64,000 nt of DNA from VXYL01 sp965116935 (lineage in GTDB: Bacteria; Pseudomonadota; Gammaproteobacteria; Pseudomonadales; Azotimanducaceae): the NCBI GenBank assembly GCA_965116935.1, contig OZ220737.1, positions 5,146,001 through 5,210,000 on the forward strand, given 5' to 3'. Position 1 is the first letter of the stretch; each line of letters starts with the position of its first letter. Under the pieces are notes generated by a model. The model did not search any database and was not told where the DNA came from. It saw only the letters and a list, made by a program, of their open reading frames with translations. Positions 47,151-55,240 of the stretch are shown here, one piece after another. The translations under genes and the position numbers were made by a program.

Positions 47151-48833
47151 TTGGGTAGCAGGACGTCATCCGCAAAGCCCCCGCATATCTTGTGCGGGGG
47201 CTTTCTTTTTGGCCTCGCATCCCTTGGCGGCGTGTTCGCCGGCACCGCCGCGGACGGGGCGGCGAGCGCCGTGCAGTTCGCCGAAGTCGCGGCAGAGGCC
47301 GGGCTCGAGTTCCAGCACGTCAACGGCATGGCCGGCGAACGCTGGATCCTCGAGACGGTCGGTGCCGGCGTCGGCATCCTCGACTTCGACGGCGACGGAC
47401 TGCTGGACATCTGGCTGGTGCAGAGCGGCGCCGTACCCGAGAATGCATCCGCGGGTGCCACCGCCTCCCCCGACGCGCCCATGGACAGACTGTTCCGCAA
47501 CGTCACCTCGGATGGGCAACTACGGTTCCTCGACATCACAGACGCGTCCGGCGTGCGTGCGGGGCGCTACGGCATGGGCATCGCCACGGGCGACATCGAT
47601 GGCGACGGCGACGCGGATGTCTTCCTCGCCAACTACGGTCCCAACCAGCTATTCGAGAACGTGGGCGACGGGCGCTTCCGGGAAATGAACGACCCGTCGC
47701 TCCGCAATGCGGAGTGGTCTGTGAGCGCGAGCTTCGCGGACATCGATGGCGACGGCAGGCTGGACCTCTACGTCGCGAACTACCTGAACTTCACCCTTGC
47801 GACGCACAAGGACTGCCCGGACCTGTCGGGGCGTCCAAGCTACTGTGCTCCCACCGCCTATCCGGCCGTTTCGGACCGCCTGTATCGCAACCTTGGCGAA
47901 GGTCGCTTCAAAGACATCACCGACGACGCCGGCATCGCTGACCTCCGCGCGCCTGCCCTTGGCGTGGCGGCGCACGACTTCGATGGCGACGGCGACACCG
48001 ACTTTTATGTCGCCAACGACGGCGCCGCCAACCATCTTTGGCTCAATCAGGGCGATGGCACCTTTCGCGACGGCGCCGAGCTCGCCTTCGCAGCCTTCAA
48101 TGCCAACGGAGCACCCGAAGCGGGGATGGGCGTGGACGCGGAGGACTACGATGGCGACTGTGACCCGGACCTCTTCGTCACGCACCTCGCCACCGAAACC
48201 AATACGCTCTACGTCAATCACGGCGGCTGGTTCAGCGACAGCACAGCCGGCGCGGGGCTCGCCGCTTCGAGCGGCCCCTACACCGGCTTCGGCACCGGCT
48301 GGATCGACGCCGACAACGACGGCGATTTGGACCTCTTCAGTGCCAACGGCACCGTGTTCCCGGTGGAGCGCCAACGCCTCGCCGGCGACCCCTACCCTCT
48401 GCGCCAGCGCAACCAGCTCTGGATCAACGACGGCGCCGGCGTCTATCGCGAGTTCACGAGCACCGGCGCATTCGACGCCAAAGAGGTGAGCCGAGGCGCA
48501 GCCTTCGCGGACCTCGACAACGACGGCGACACCGACATCGTCGTCAGCAACAACTCAGGCCCGCCCCGCCTCTACCGCAACGACGCCCCCACCGGGCCTT
48601 GGATCGGGCTCGAACTGCCCCAAGGGACAACCGCGACCTTGGAGGGCGAAGCATGCCCCCTGCGTCGCGCCAGCACCGACGGCAGCTACGCATCGGCGAA
48701 CGACCCCCGCCTCCTGTTTCGCTTGACCCGAGACGAGCCCCATCGCGTCCATCTGGGCTGGCCCGACGGCCGCAAAACCACAACCGCTCCACTGCGCCCA
48801 AACCGGTACCACCGCCCCAATGCCAAGCACTAG
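47151..48833 (+). CDS. CRTAC1/UnbV FG-GAP repeat protein 2
   Basis: Up to 560 residues, paralogous to the protein at 40592: a propeller with FDGDGLLDIW, IDGDGDADVF, IDGDGRLDLY, FDGDGDTDFY, DADNDGDLDLF and LDNDGDTDIV loops, a KDC-x5-RPSYCAPTAY insert, and a C-terminal ASPIC-like strand with LGWPDGRK. TTG 47151 gives a hydrophobic signal-like N-terminus, but the first ~20 codons overlap a terminator hairpin, so the real start may be TTG 47190 or later. Its C-terminal UnbV part is shorter and less regular than in copy 1. The downstream TPR gene follows closely. Confidence 0.8.
   Translation: MGSRTSSAKPPHILCGGFLFGLASLGGVFAGTAADGAASAVQFAEVAAEAGLEFQHVNGMAGERWILETVGAGVGILDFDGDGLLDIWLVQSGAVPENASAGATASPDAPMDRLFRNVTSDGQLRFLDITDASGVRAGRYGMGIATGDIDGDGDADVFLANYGPNQLFENVGDGRFREMNDPSLRNAEWSVSASFADIDGDGRLDLYVANYLNFTLATHKDCPDLSGRPSYCAPTAYPAVSDRLYRNLGEGRFKDITDDAGIADLRAPALGVAAHDFDGDGDTDFYVANDGAANHLWLNQGDGTFRDGAELAFAAFNANGAPEAGMGVDAEDYDGDCDPDLFVTHLATETNTLYVNHGGWFSDSTAGAGLAASSGPYTGFGTGWIDADNDGDLDLFSANGTVFPVERQRLAGDPYPLRQRNQLWINDGAGVYREFTSTGAFDAKEVSRGAAFADLDNDGDTDIVVSNNSGPPRLYRNDAPTGPWIGLELPQGTTATLEGEACPLRRASTDGSYASANDPRLLFRLTRDEPHRVHLGWPDGRKTTTAPLRPNRYHRPNAKH
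47174..47210 (+). terminator. strong intrinsic-terminator-like hairpin overlapping the next gene's start
   Basis: The stem AAAGCCCCCGCA (47174-47185) pairs perfectly with TGCGGGGGCTTT (47193-47204), with a 7-base loop, then CTTTTT. This is a textbook Rho-independent terminator in the plus direction and would end the TonB-receptor transcript. It lies inside the predicted N-terminal codons of the second CRTAC1 gene, so it may work as an attenuator, or that gene's true start is downstream. Confidence 0.8.
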
Positions 48834-48933
48834 GGCCCCGGTCAAGGCCGTCGCTCTTGTCGCCCGGCCGGCCTGGGACGGGCCCTTGGCGAAGGCGGCA
48901 TTCGACAGAAGGTGGCTCTCGGCAAAAGCACCG

Positions 48934-50553
48934 ATGCGCAGGGTGGGGGTCACAACAAGGGTATGTGTCAGCCGTCTCCTCCTCGCGACCGTCTTGGCGG
49001 TGGGAGCCGACAGCCATGCGCTCAAGACGGCGGACCCACTCGGCGCGGGCACCGAACAGGTGGAGCCCAGCCTAAGGCAACGGCTTGACGCCGCGACCAC
49101 GCCGACCGAACGCGCCATGATCTGGGGCAGCGAGGGAATGCTCCTCCACACCCAGCGTCGCCTGGGTGAAGCCCAGGACGCCTACAGGCAGGCGATCGAA
49201 GAGCAGGAGTCCGCACGGTGGCGCTACCTGCACGGCGTGGTCCTCGCCGAGTCGGGTGCGCTCGCGGCGAGCGTCACCGACTTCCGCCGTGCCGCGGCAC
49301 TTGCGCCCGACGAAATGCCGGCCTGGTACCGACTCGGCACAGCACTGCTTCAGGTTGGAGACGCGGCTGCCGCCAGAGCCGCGCTGGAACAGGCGAGAAG
49401 CCTCGCGCCGGAGTCCGCCTTGGTGCTTGCGGCGCTTGCGGACGTGAGCATCTTGCAGAGCGAGCCTGAGGAGGCACTGGCGCTGCTCGACGCCGCCTTC
49501 CAGCTGGAACCCGAGGCCGGTCAGCTCGCGTACAAGATCGCCTCGGTGCAACGAAGGCTCGGCAATGTCGCCGAGGCGCAGGCTTGGCTCAAACGCGACC
49601 CCGGCAACCGGCTCGCCCCCACCATCGACGATCCGATCCTGCTGGAAGTGGCGAGCCTGAGCCGCACGCCCCGCTTCTATCGCATGGCGGCCGACTGGGC
49701 ATTGGCTCGGGGCGATGCCGAGGGCGCCGTCAAGGCACTGCAGAGCGCCGTGTCCTTGGCGCCAAGGGACGTTGCTCTGCACGAACGCCTCGCTGCCACG
49801 CTCGCCGAGCATGCGCCGGGCGAGGCGATGGCGGACGTGGAACGCCTGCTGGAGCTGGCACCGGATTCCGCCACCGGTTGGCGGCTGCTGGCGTGGCTAC
49901 TGCGTCTCGCCCCAAACGCGAACGCACGAGCGGCCGAGGCGGCGGCGCGCTCCCTGGCACTTGCCGACGTGCCCAGCACTCGCGCCCTGGCCGGCGCCCT
50001 TGCCATGCGCGATGGACGCTTCGCCACGGCGCAAAGCCACTATCACCATCTCGCCCATGTCCAACCCACCGAACCCCATCACCACTACTGGCTCGGGATG
50101 TCCCGTCTGGCCACCGGCGACTGCCAAGGCGTCGCAGCACTCGAACAGGCATTGCGACTGCAAGGCGACTGGGGCGAAGCGCACTTGGCGCTGGCCCGCG
50201 CCGAGGCCGCCTGTGACCAAGCCAGGAACGGAGAGACCCTCTCCCGTGCCACTGCCCGCGCCGCCGCCCTCCTCCGTGCCCGCGACGACCCGGACACGCG
50301 CTTGACTCTCGCCTTCGTTCTCCTCGCCGCCGGCGACGTCGCGGCGGCGAAGGACCTCGCCCGCCGGCAATCGCCCCACCCCGACGCCACGATGCTGCTC
50401 GAAGCCATCGACCAGGACACCGTGCCCGAGACGCCCTTCGCGCCGGGTTCTTCTTGGTGGATCCCGCCCGAGGTCCGCCTCGCTCGCGGAGGCGAGGACA
50501 TCCTGCCCGCAGTGGCGCCGACAGGTGCGCAACCGCCCAGCGGCGCACCGTAG
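48934..50553 (+). CDS. TPR-repeat exported protein
   Basis: I use ATG 48934, which gives 539 residues beginning with a basic segment and a hydrophobic signal core (LLLATVLAVG) with a SHA-type cleavage site. An ATG at 48820 would overlap the CRTAC1 stop by 14 bases and add an unconvincing leader. The mature protein is a long TPR solenoid (LGEAQDAYRQAIEEQESARW, SVTDFRRAAALAPDEMPAWY, ALALLDAAFQLEPEAGQ and others), with a Trp/Pro-rich C-terminus. Like the TPR lipoprotein at 39162 it partners a CRTAC1/UnbV gene, completing the mirror layout around the TonB receptor. Confidence 0.75.
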   Translation: MRRVGVTTRVCVSRLLLATVLAVGADSHALKTADPLGAGTEQVEPSLRQRLDAATTPTERAMIWGSEGMLLHTQRRLGEAQDAYRQAIEEQESARWRYLHGVVLAESGALAASVTDFRRAAALAPDEMPAWYRLGTALLQVGDAAAARAALEQARSLAPESALVLAALADVSILQSEPEEALALLDAAFQLEPEAGQLAYKIASVQRRLGNVAEAQAWLKRDPGNRLAPTIDDPILLEVASLSRTPRFYRMAADWALARGDAEGAVKALQSAVSLAPRDVALHERLAATLAEHAPGEAMADVERLLELAPDSATGWRLLAWLLRLAPNANARAAEAAARSLALADVPSTRALAGALAMRDGRFATAQSHYHHLAHVQPTEPHHHYWLGMSRLATGDCQGVAALEQALRLQGDWGEAHLALARAEAACDQARNGETLSRATARAAALLRARDDPDTRLTLAFVLLAAGDVAAAKDLARRQSPHPDATMLLEAIDQDTVPETPFAPGSSWWIPPEVRLARGGEDILPAVAPTGAQPPSGAP

Positions 50554-50561
50554 CGTGCGTT

Positions 50562-50641
50562 TAGCCGTAGCTGCGGGCGGATGCGATCGCGAAGGTCAGC
50601 AGTTCGCGCAGCGAACTGCCAACGCGCCCGCCAGGGCGCGC
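50562..50641. repeat. dispersed intergenic repeat, copy 2
   Basis: This matches 2674-2758: TAGCCGTAGCTGCG, a variable part, GCAGTTCGCGCAGCGAACTG and AACGCGCCCG, with a few base changes. The central palindrome (CAGTTCGC/GCGAACTG) is kept in both. A further partial match to the palindrome (GGCAGTTCGCTTGCGCGAAC) occurs near 57009-57028. Confidence 0.6.
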
Positions 50642-50734
50642 GGCCGGCGCGCCTGGTCGATGGACGAGATGCCCAACCGCGCGCGGATTCCCGATAGAAT
50701 GCGCCGCCTTTCCAAAGCCCCACACGGCAGGATC

Positions 50735-51118
50735 ATGGACGGACCGGACTTTGAGAAGTCGGCGCTCATTCCGACGATCGCGCAGGATGCCACCAGCGGC
50801 AAGGTGCTGATGCTGGCGTACATGAACGCAGAATCCTATGCCGAGACGCTGCGCACGCGACGCGTGTGCTACTACAGCCGGTCTCGCGACAAGCTGTGGC
50901 GCAAGGGCGAGGAAAGCGGCAACGTGCAGCATTTGAAGCACCTCTACTACGACTGCGACGGCGACACGCTGCTCGTAAGGGTGGAGCAGGTGGGTGGCGC
51001 GGCCTGTCATGAAGGCTACGAGAGCTGCTTTTTCCGCGAGGTGGATCCGGACACGGCAGCGGCCCACATCATCGCCGAGCGGGTGTTCGATCCCGCTGAG
51101 GTGTACGGCCGCTCCTGA
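50735..51118 (+). CDS. hisI: phosphoribosyl-AMP cyclohydrolase HisI
   Basis: HisI opens the adenine ring of PR-AMP in histidine synthesis. At 127 residues it is the stand-alone form without a HisE domain. Features are SGKVLMLAYMN, YYSRSRDKLWRKGEESGN, the metal-binding YDCDGDTLLVRV aspartates, and the CHEGYESC zinc cysteines. ATG 50735 is the start compatible with the family. hisG follows 70 bases downstream. HisE and most other his genes are not in the window. Confidence 0.92.
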   Translation: MDGPDFEKSALIPTIAQDATSGKVLMLAYMNAESYAETLRTRRVCYYSRSRDKLWRKGEESGNVQHLKHLYYDCDGDTLLVRVEQVGGAACHEGYESCFFREVDPDTAAAHIIAERVFDPAEVYGRS

Positions 51119-51188
51119 TCGCACCCCGCGCCGGCCCAGGTCGATTCGCACCACACATTTCTAAACCCAACCAACGGGTTACATCGCC

Positions 51189-52064
51189 ATGAGCAATCTC
51201 TTGAAACTCGGCATTCCGGCAGGAAACCTGCAGGAATCCACTGCGGACCTGTTTCGCCGCGCCGGCTACGTCATCACGTTTTCCTCCCGCTCGTACTTCC
51301 CCGAGATCGACGATCCCGAGATCGACTGCATGTTGGTGCGGGCGCAGGAAATGGCGCGCTATGTGGAGCAGGGCGTGCTGGACGCCGGCATCACCGGCCA
51401 CGACTGGGTGGTGGAAACCGGCGCAGACGTCGAGGAACTCGCGGACTTCGTGTTCGCCAAGGTCACGCGTCGCCCCACCCGCTGGGTGCTGTGCGTGCCG
51501 AACGACTCGGAGGTGCAGTCGGTGACCGACCTTCAGGGCAAGTGCATCGCCACCGAGGTCATCAACCTCACCAACCGCTATCTCGCCCGCCACGGCGTCA
51601 CCGCCGACGTGGAGTTTTCCTGGGGCGCCACCGAGGTCAAGCCGCCGCGCCTGGCCGACGCCATCGTCGAGGTAACCGAGACCGGCAACTCCCTGCGCGC
51701 CAACAACCTTCGCATCGTCGATGAAGTGCTCTCGAGCACGCCTCGCCTGATCGCCAATCGCGACGCGCTCGCCCGCCCCTGGATTCGCACCAAGCTCGAC
51801 AACATCGCCCTGATGCTGCGCTCGTGCCTGGCCGCCGAAGGTCGGGTAGGACTGATGATGAACGTGCGCACCGCAGACCTGGAACAGGTCACGTCCATCC
51901 TCCCGGCGATGCGCAACCCGACCATCTCGCACCTTTCCGATCCGGACTGGCTGGCACTCAACACCATCATCGACGAGGCCACCGTGCACACCATCGTCCC
52001 AGCGCTGAAACAGGCGGGCGCAACGGGCATCATCGAGTACCCGATCAACAAGGTGATTGAATGA
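51189..52064 (+). CDS. hisG: ATP phosphoribosyltransferase HisG (long form)
   Basis: HisG joins ATP and PRPP, the first committed step of histidine synthesis. The 291-residue long form carries its own C-terminal ACT-like regulatory domain (~225-290) for feedback by histidine and needs no HisZ. Motifs are LKLGIPAGNLQESTADLFRR, LVRAQEMARYVEQGVLDAGITG, and a PRP-loop-like EVTETGNSLRANNLRIVDEV. The stop overlaps the next gene's start as ATGA. Placed after hisI, this is a partial his operon. Confidence 0.92.
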   Translation: MSNLLKLGIPAGNLQESTADLFRRAGYVITFSSRSYFPEIDDPEIDCMLVRAQEMARYVEQGVLDAGITGHDWVVETGADVEELADFVFAKVTRRPTRWVLCVPNDSEVQSVTDLQGKCIATEVINLTNRYLARHGVTADVEFSWGATEVKPPRLADAIVEVTETGNSLRANNLRIVDEVLSSTPRLIANRDALARPWIRTKLDNIALMLRSCLAAEGRVGLMMNVRTADLEQVTSILPAMRNPTISHLSDPDWLALNTIIDEATVHTIVPALKQAGATGIIEYPINKVIE

Positions 52065-53533
52065 TCGAGCGCCTCAAGGCCGGCGCAACTGTGCTGTCGC
52101 CAGACGGCACGGCGTTCGCTGTCGATGAGGAACTGGCCACGGCATTCGAGCCGGGCGACCGCCTGGTGGCGACCGAGGAAGCCGGTCTGCTCCGCATTCC
52201 CGCGGCAGAAGTGCGCCGGGCCGACGCGGCGGTGACGGCGGCGAGCGACGCATTCGGTGCCATGAACGCGGTGAGCGACGACGCCATCGTCGGCTTCTAC
52301 GCCGAGGCTTCCGCACGGCTTGAAGACGATGCGGTTTGGAACGCCATTGCCGAAACCAACGCCGAGGATGTTCGACGGGCGCACCGGCGAGGTCGCTCCA
52401 CGACGCGGCTTGCGGTGTCGGACGCCATGCGCACCAACATGATCGAGGGCTTGAGGGGCTGGGCCGAGATGCCTTCGACGCGCGGCTCGGTGCTGGAGAC
52501 GATTGCCCACGACGGCTTTCGCATCGAGCTTGTGGGTGCGGCGCTCGGGCCGGTGGCGTTCGTGTTCGAAGGGCGGCCGAACGTGCTCGCGGACGCATGC
52601 GGGGTGTTGCGGGGGGGCAACACCGTTGTGTTCCGCATCGGCTCGGATGCCCTAGAAACGGCCCAGGCGATCATGCAGCAGGTTGTCCAACCGGCACTCG
52701 CCGAGGCTGGACTGCCGCCCGGTGCCGTGTCCTTGGTGGACAGCGCCGCCCATGCCGCCGGCTGGGCGCTCTTCCTCGATCCGCGATTGGCCTTGGCGGT
52801 TGCCCGTGGCTCTGGGGCAGCGGTGGAACTGCTCGGTGCCTTGGCGCGATCTGCGGGAACGCCGGTGAGCCTGCACGGCACGGGTGGGGCCTGGATGGTC
52901 GTATCCGAATCCGCTTCCACCCGTAGCTTGGGCGAGGCCGTGACGCGCTCGCTAGACCGCAAGGTCTGCAACACGCTCAATACCTGTTGTGTGCTGGGCG
53001 CAAATCCACAAGAGCATGTCGCCACGGTGCTCAAGGCGCTCGCTGCCGCTGGGGAGGCGCGCGGGCAATCCTTTCGCCTGCATGTGGCAGATGGCGGGCG
53101 GCACCTCGTGCCCGAAGCCATGTTCACGACCCCGGTGCCGGTGATGCGCGCCGAAGGGGAGGTCACGGAAATGCAGGCGGACATCGTGGCGGCAGACACG
53201 CTCGGTCACGAGTGGGAGTGGGAGGAGACGCCGGAAGTCACGCTCACGGCAGCCGCCACCCTCGACGAGGCCATCGCCGCATTCAACGCCCAAAGCCCCC
53301 GCCTCGTGGGCACCCTCGTGTCCGACGATGCCGATGAGCACGAACGCTTCTGGCGCACGCTGGACGCCCCCTTCGTCGGCGACGGGCACACGCGTTGGGT
53401 GGATGGCCAATACGCGCTTGGCAAGCCGGAACTCGGCCTTTCCAACTGGCAGGGCGGCCGACTCTTTGCACGCGGGGGCGTGCTGACGGGCGACAGCGTC
53501 TTCACCGTCCGCACACGCTACATCACGACCTAG
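52061..53533 (+). CDS. ProA-like aldehyde dehydrogenase coupled to hisG
   Basis: A 490-residue member of the glutamate-5-semialdehyde dehydrogenase (ProA) branch of aldehyde dehydrogenases. It has VAFVFEGRPNVLADACGVLR, NTVVFRIGSDALETA, the catalytic-Cys motif KVCNTLNT (Cys303), and a WVDGQYALGKPELGLSNWQG C-terminus close to ProA's GLGTEALGL region. The N-terminal ~65 residues are a small beta-rich extra domain absent from 417-residue ProA. ATG 52061 overlaps the hisG stop (ATGA), so translation is coupled. hisD normally sits here. The link to histidine rather than proline is inferred only from position; proB is not adjacent. Confidence 0.72.
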   Translation: MIERLKAGATVLSPDGTAFAVDEELATAFEPGDRLVATEEAGLLRIPAAEVRRADAAVTAASDAFGAMNAVSDDAIVGFYAEASARLEDDAVWNAIAETNAEDVRRAHRRGRSTTRLAVSDAMRTNMIEGLRGWAEMPSTRGSVLETIAHDGFRIELVGAALGPVAFVFEGRPNVLADACGVLRGGNTVVFRIGSDALETAQAIMQQVVQPALAEAGLPPGAVSLVDSAAHAAGWALFLDPRLALAVARGSGAAVELLGALARSAGTPVSLHGTGGAWMVVSESASTRSLGEAVTRSLDRKVCNTLNTCCVLGANPQEHVATVLKALAAAGEARGQSFRLHVADGGRHLVPEAMFTTPVPVMRAEGEVTEMQADIVAADTLGHEWEWEETPEVTLTAAATLDEAIAAFNAQSPRLVGTLVSDDADEHERFWRTLDAPFVGDGHTRWVDGQYALGKPELGLSNWQGGRLFARGGVLTGDSVFTVRTRYITT

Positions 53534-54033
53534 GGCGTGTTCACACTATGCTCACACAATCCACTGGACGGCGTGGCCTTTGGAGTTCCCACCCCGCCGG
53601 GGACGCCGAGTCGCTGACGCGGAAGGAACTGACGCCGGCCACGCACCGCGAGGGCGACCTTGAGGCGAGCACTTGGGGGGAGGGCATCTTGCCCTCCCAC
53701 GCGCCGCAAGGCGCGGTCCGTGCGTGCCTGTTGCGTCCACCTTGAGCCGGCCCCTGTCGGCGCGTGCGAGGGCGGGACGCCCTCGCCCCCAGGGCCCTCG
53801 CTTCGAGTCGAATTATCAAAGTATCAATGGGTTACACGATTTGTTCCATACGAGGGAAGGCATTCTGCCTTCCCTGCACGCCGATAGGCGTGCCTGACGG
53901 CACGCAGGGAAGGCAGAATGCCTTCCCTCCAAAGGCGGCCTCGTTCTCGATCGGTTGCGCTGGGACTTTGGTAACTGTCGCCGGTTGATTCAAGGTAGTT
54001 TTCGGTGACCAGAACGCTAGTGTTAACACGCCC
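53533..54033. mobile_element. 501-bp MITE-like element with IS-type ends and internal palindromes
   Basis: The left end GGGCGTGTTCACACTA (53533-53548) is matched by the complement of TAGTGTTAACACGCCC (54018-54033) with one difference, the look of IS terminal repeats. No transposase remains. The interior contains hairpins GGGAGGGCATCTTGCCCTCC (53678-53697), CGAGGGCGGGACGCCCTCG (53767-53785) and a large inverted pair at 53852-53928. The left end overlaps the stop codon of the upstream gene. No clean target duplication was found. Confidence 0.5.
53852..53928. repeat. large double-palindrome (REP-like) hairpin
   Basis: The arms at 53852-53877 and about 53903-53928 are inverted copies of about 26 bp. 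Each is itself built on the palindrome GGGAAGGCATTCTGCCTTCC. The loop holds CACGCCGATAGGCGTG. The same design, palindromic arms in an inverted pair, is seen at 26570-26680. Confidence 0.6.
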
Positions 54034-54035
54034 TG

Positions 54036-54070
54036 GGAGGTAAGCGCTGTACAAAGCGGCGCTTACCTCC
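54036..54070. repeat. 12-bp perfect hairpin before the DUF4097 gene
   Basis: GGAGGTAAGCGC (54036-54047) and GCGCTTACCTCC (54059-54070) are perfect complements around an 11-base loop. No T-tract follows. It could be a transcript-end structure, an operator, or part of the neighbouring element. Confidence 0.45.
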
Positions 54071-54200
54071 TAGCCCCTGTCGCCCGTGGGCGATCGGCGT
54101 GACTTACCTCCCTCTCCGGAAAACCATTTGCACTCGCCCAGCGACTGAATAGGCAGACATTCCGCCCCGCCAACACAACCTCGCCAAGGAGGCCATTGCC

Positions 54201-55175
54201 ATGCGACGCAAGCCACCTCTGACCCCCGCATTGCTTGCGGCCTTCGCCATCACGGCAACACCCGTCGCTTCCGCCAGCATCGAGCGCACATTCGCGGTTT
54301 CGCCGGGCGGCAGCCTGGTCATCGATGCCGAGGCATCGGACGTGCGTGTCAGCGGCGGTGCCGACGAAGCGCGTATCACCGTGGTCCGAGGCAACGACGG
54401 CGACGCCGACATCCGTGACGATTTCGATGTCGCCTTCCATCAATCGGGCGACCGGGTTCAGTTGACCATCCGCGTGCGCGACCGCAGCTTCTGGCACCGC
54501 ATCTGGCGCGAGCGGCGGCACCTTCGGGTGGATGTGGACCTGCCGCGCGAGTTCGATGTCGATGTGAAAACCTCCGGCGGCGATCTCAGAGTCGTGCGCC
54601 TGTCCGGCGACATCGATGTCCACACCTCCGGCGGCGACATCCGCTTCCGAGACGTGGACGGCCCCATCCGGGGCCGGACTTCCGGCGGCGACATTCGCCT
54701 CGACGGCACCAGTGGCACCGCAGACATCGAAACATCCGGTGGCGACATCGAACTCGGCAGCATCGGCGGCGAGGTTACCGCGCGCACTTCTGGCGGCGAC
54801 GTCACCGTCAGGCGGGCGAACGCAGCCGTTGAGGTAAACACCTCGGGCGGCAACATCGTGATCCGCGAGGCAGCCGAAGGGGTGCAGGCGCAGACTTCCG
54901 GCGGCAGCGTCCGGGCGCACCTCAGCACACTGAGCCGCGACAGCAGCCTCACCACGAGCGGCGGCTCCATCACTTTGCGCGTGCCCGAAGATGCCGCCTT
55001 CTCCGTCGACGCGAGGACCGGCGGCGGCAACGTCGCCATCGACGAAGCCTTCGCGCTAACCAGCCAAGGCACGAGTTCCAGGAACAAGGTGACCGGCACA
55101 ATAAACGGCGGCGGCCCCGACGTACGCCTCCGCACCAGCGGCGGCACCATCCGCATCGAACCTCACGAGGGATAG
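54201..55175 (+). CDS. DUF4097 beta-strand-repeat exported protein
   Basis: A 324-residue protein with a signal peptide (~8-26, ASA cleavage). After an N-terminal beta domain and an Arg/Trp-rich turn, the protein is a right-handed beta-helix-like stack whose rungs repeat (T/N)SGG(D/N/S)-hydrophobic motifs: KTSGGDLRV, HTSGGDIRF, RTSGGDIRL, ETSGGDIEL, RTSGGDVTV, NTSGGNIVI and others. This is the DUF4097 (putative adhesin) pattern. ATG 54201 follows AAGGAGG by about 8 bases. Function is unknown; periplasmic or surface location is inferred. Confidence 0.85.
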   Translation: MRRKPPLTPALLAAFAITATPVASASIERTFAVSPGGSLVIDAEASDVRVSGGADEARITVVRGNDGDADIRDDFDVAFHQSGDRVQLTIRVRDRSFWHRIWRERRHLRVDVDLPREFDVDVKTSGGDLRVVRLSGDIDVHTSGGDIRFRDVDGPIRGRTSGGDIRLDGTSGTADIETSGGDIELGSIGGEVTARTSGGDVTVRRANAAVEVNTSGGNIVIREAAEGVQAQTSGGSVRAHLSTLSRDSSLTTSGGSITLRVPEDAAFSVDARTGGGNVAIDEAFALTSQGTSSRNKVTGTINGGGPDVRLRTSGGTIRIEPHEG

Positions 55176-55240
55176 GGGGTATGCCGACTGGCTCTTGGAG
55201 GGACGGGGCCCCGCGGCCGCCGGAACACCGGTAAAGCGCG

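Noticed and set aside
53660..53988. short plus-strand frames within the palindromic element
   Set aside because: They translate hairpins and repeats; there is no ribosome site and composition is not protein-like.
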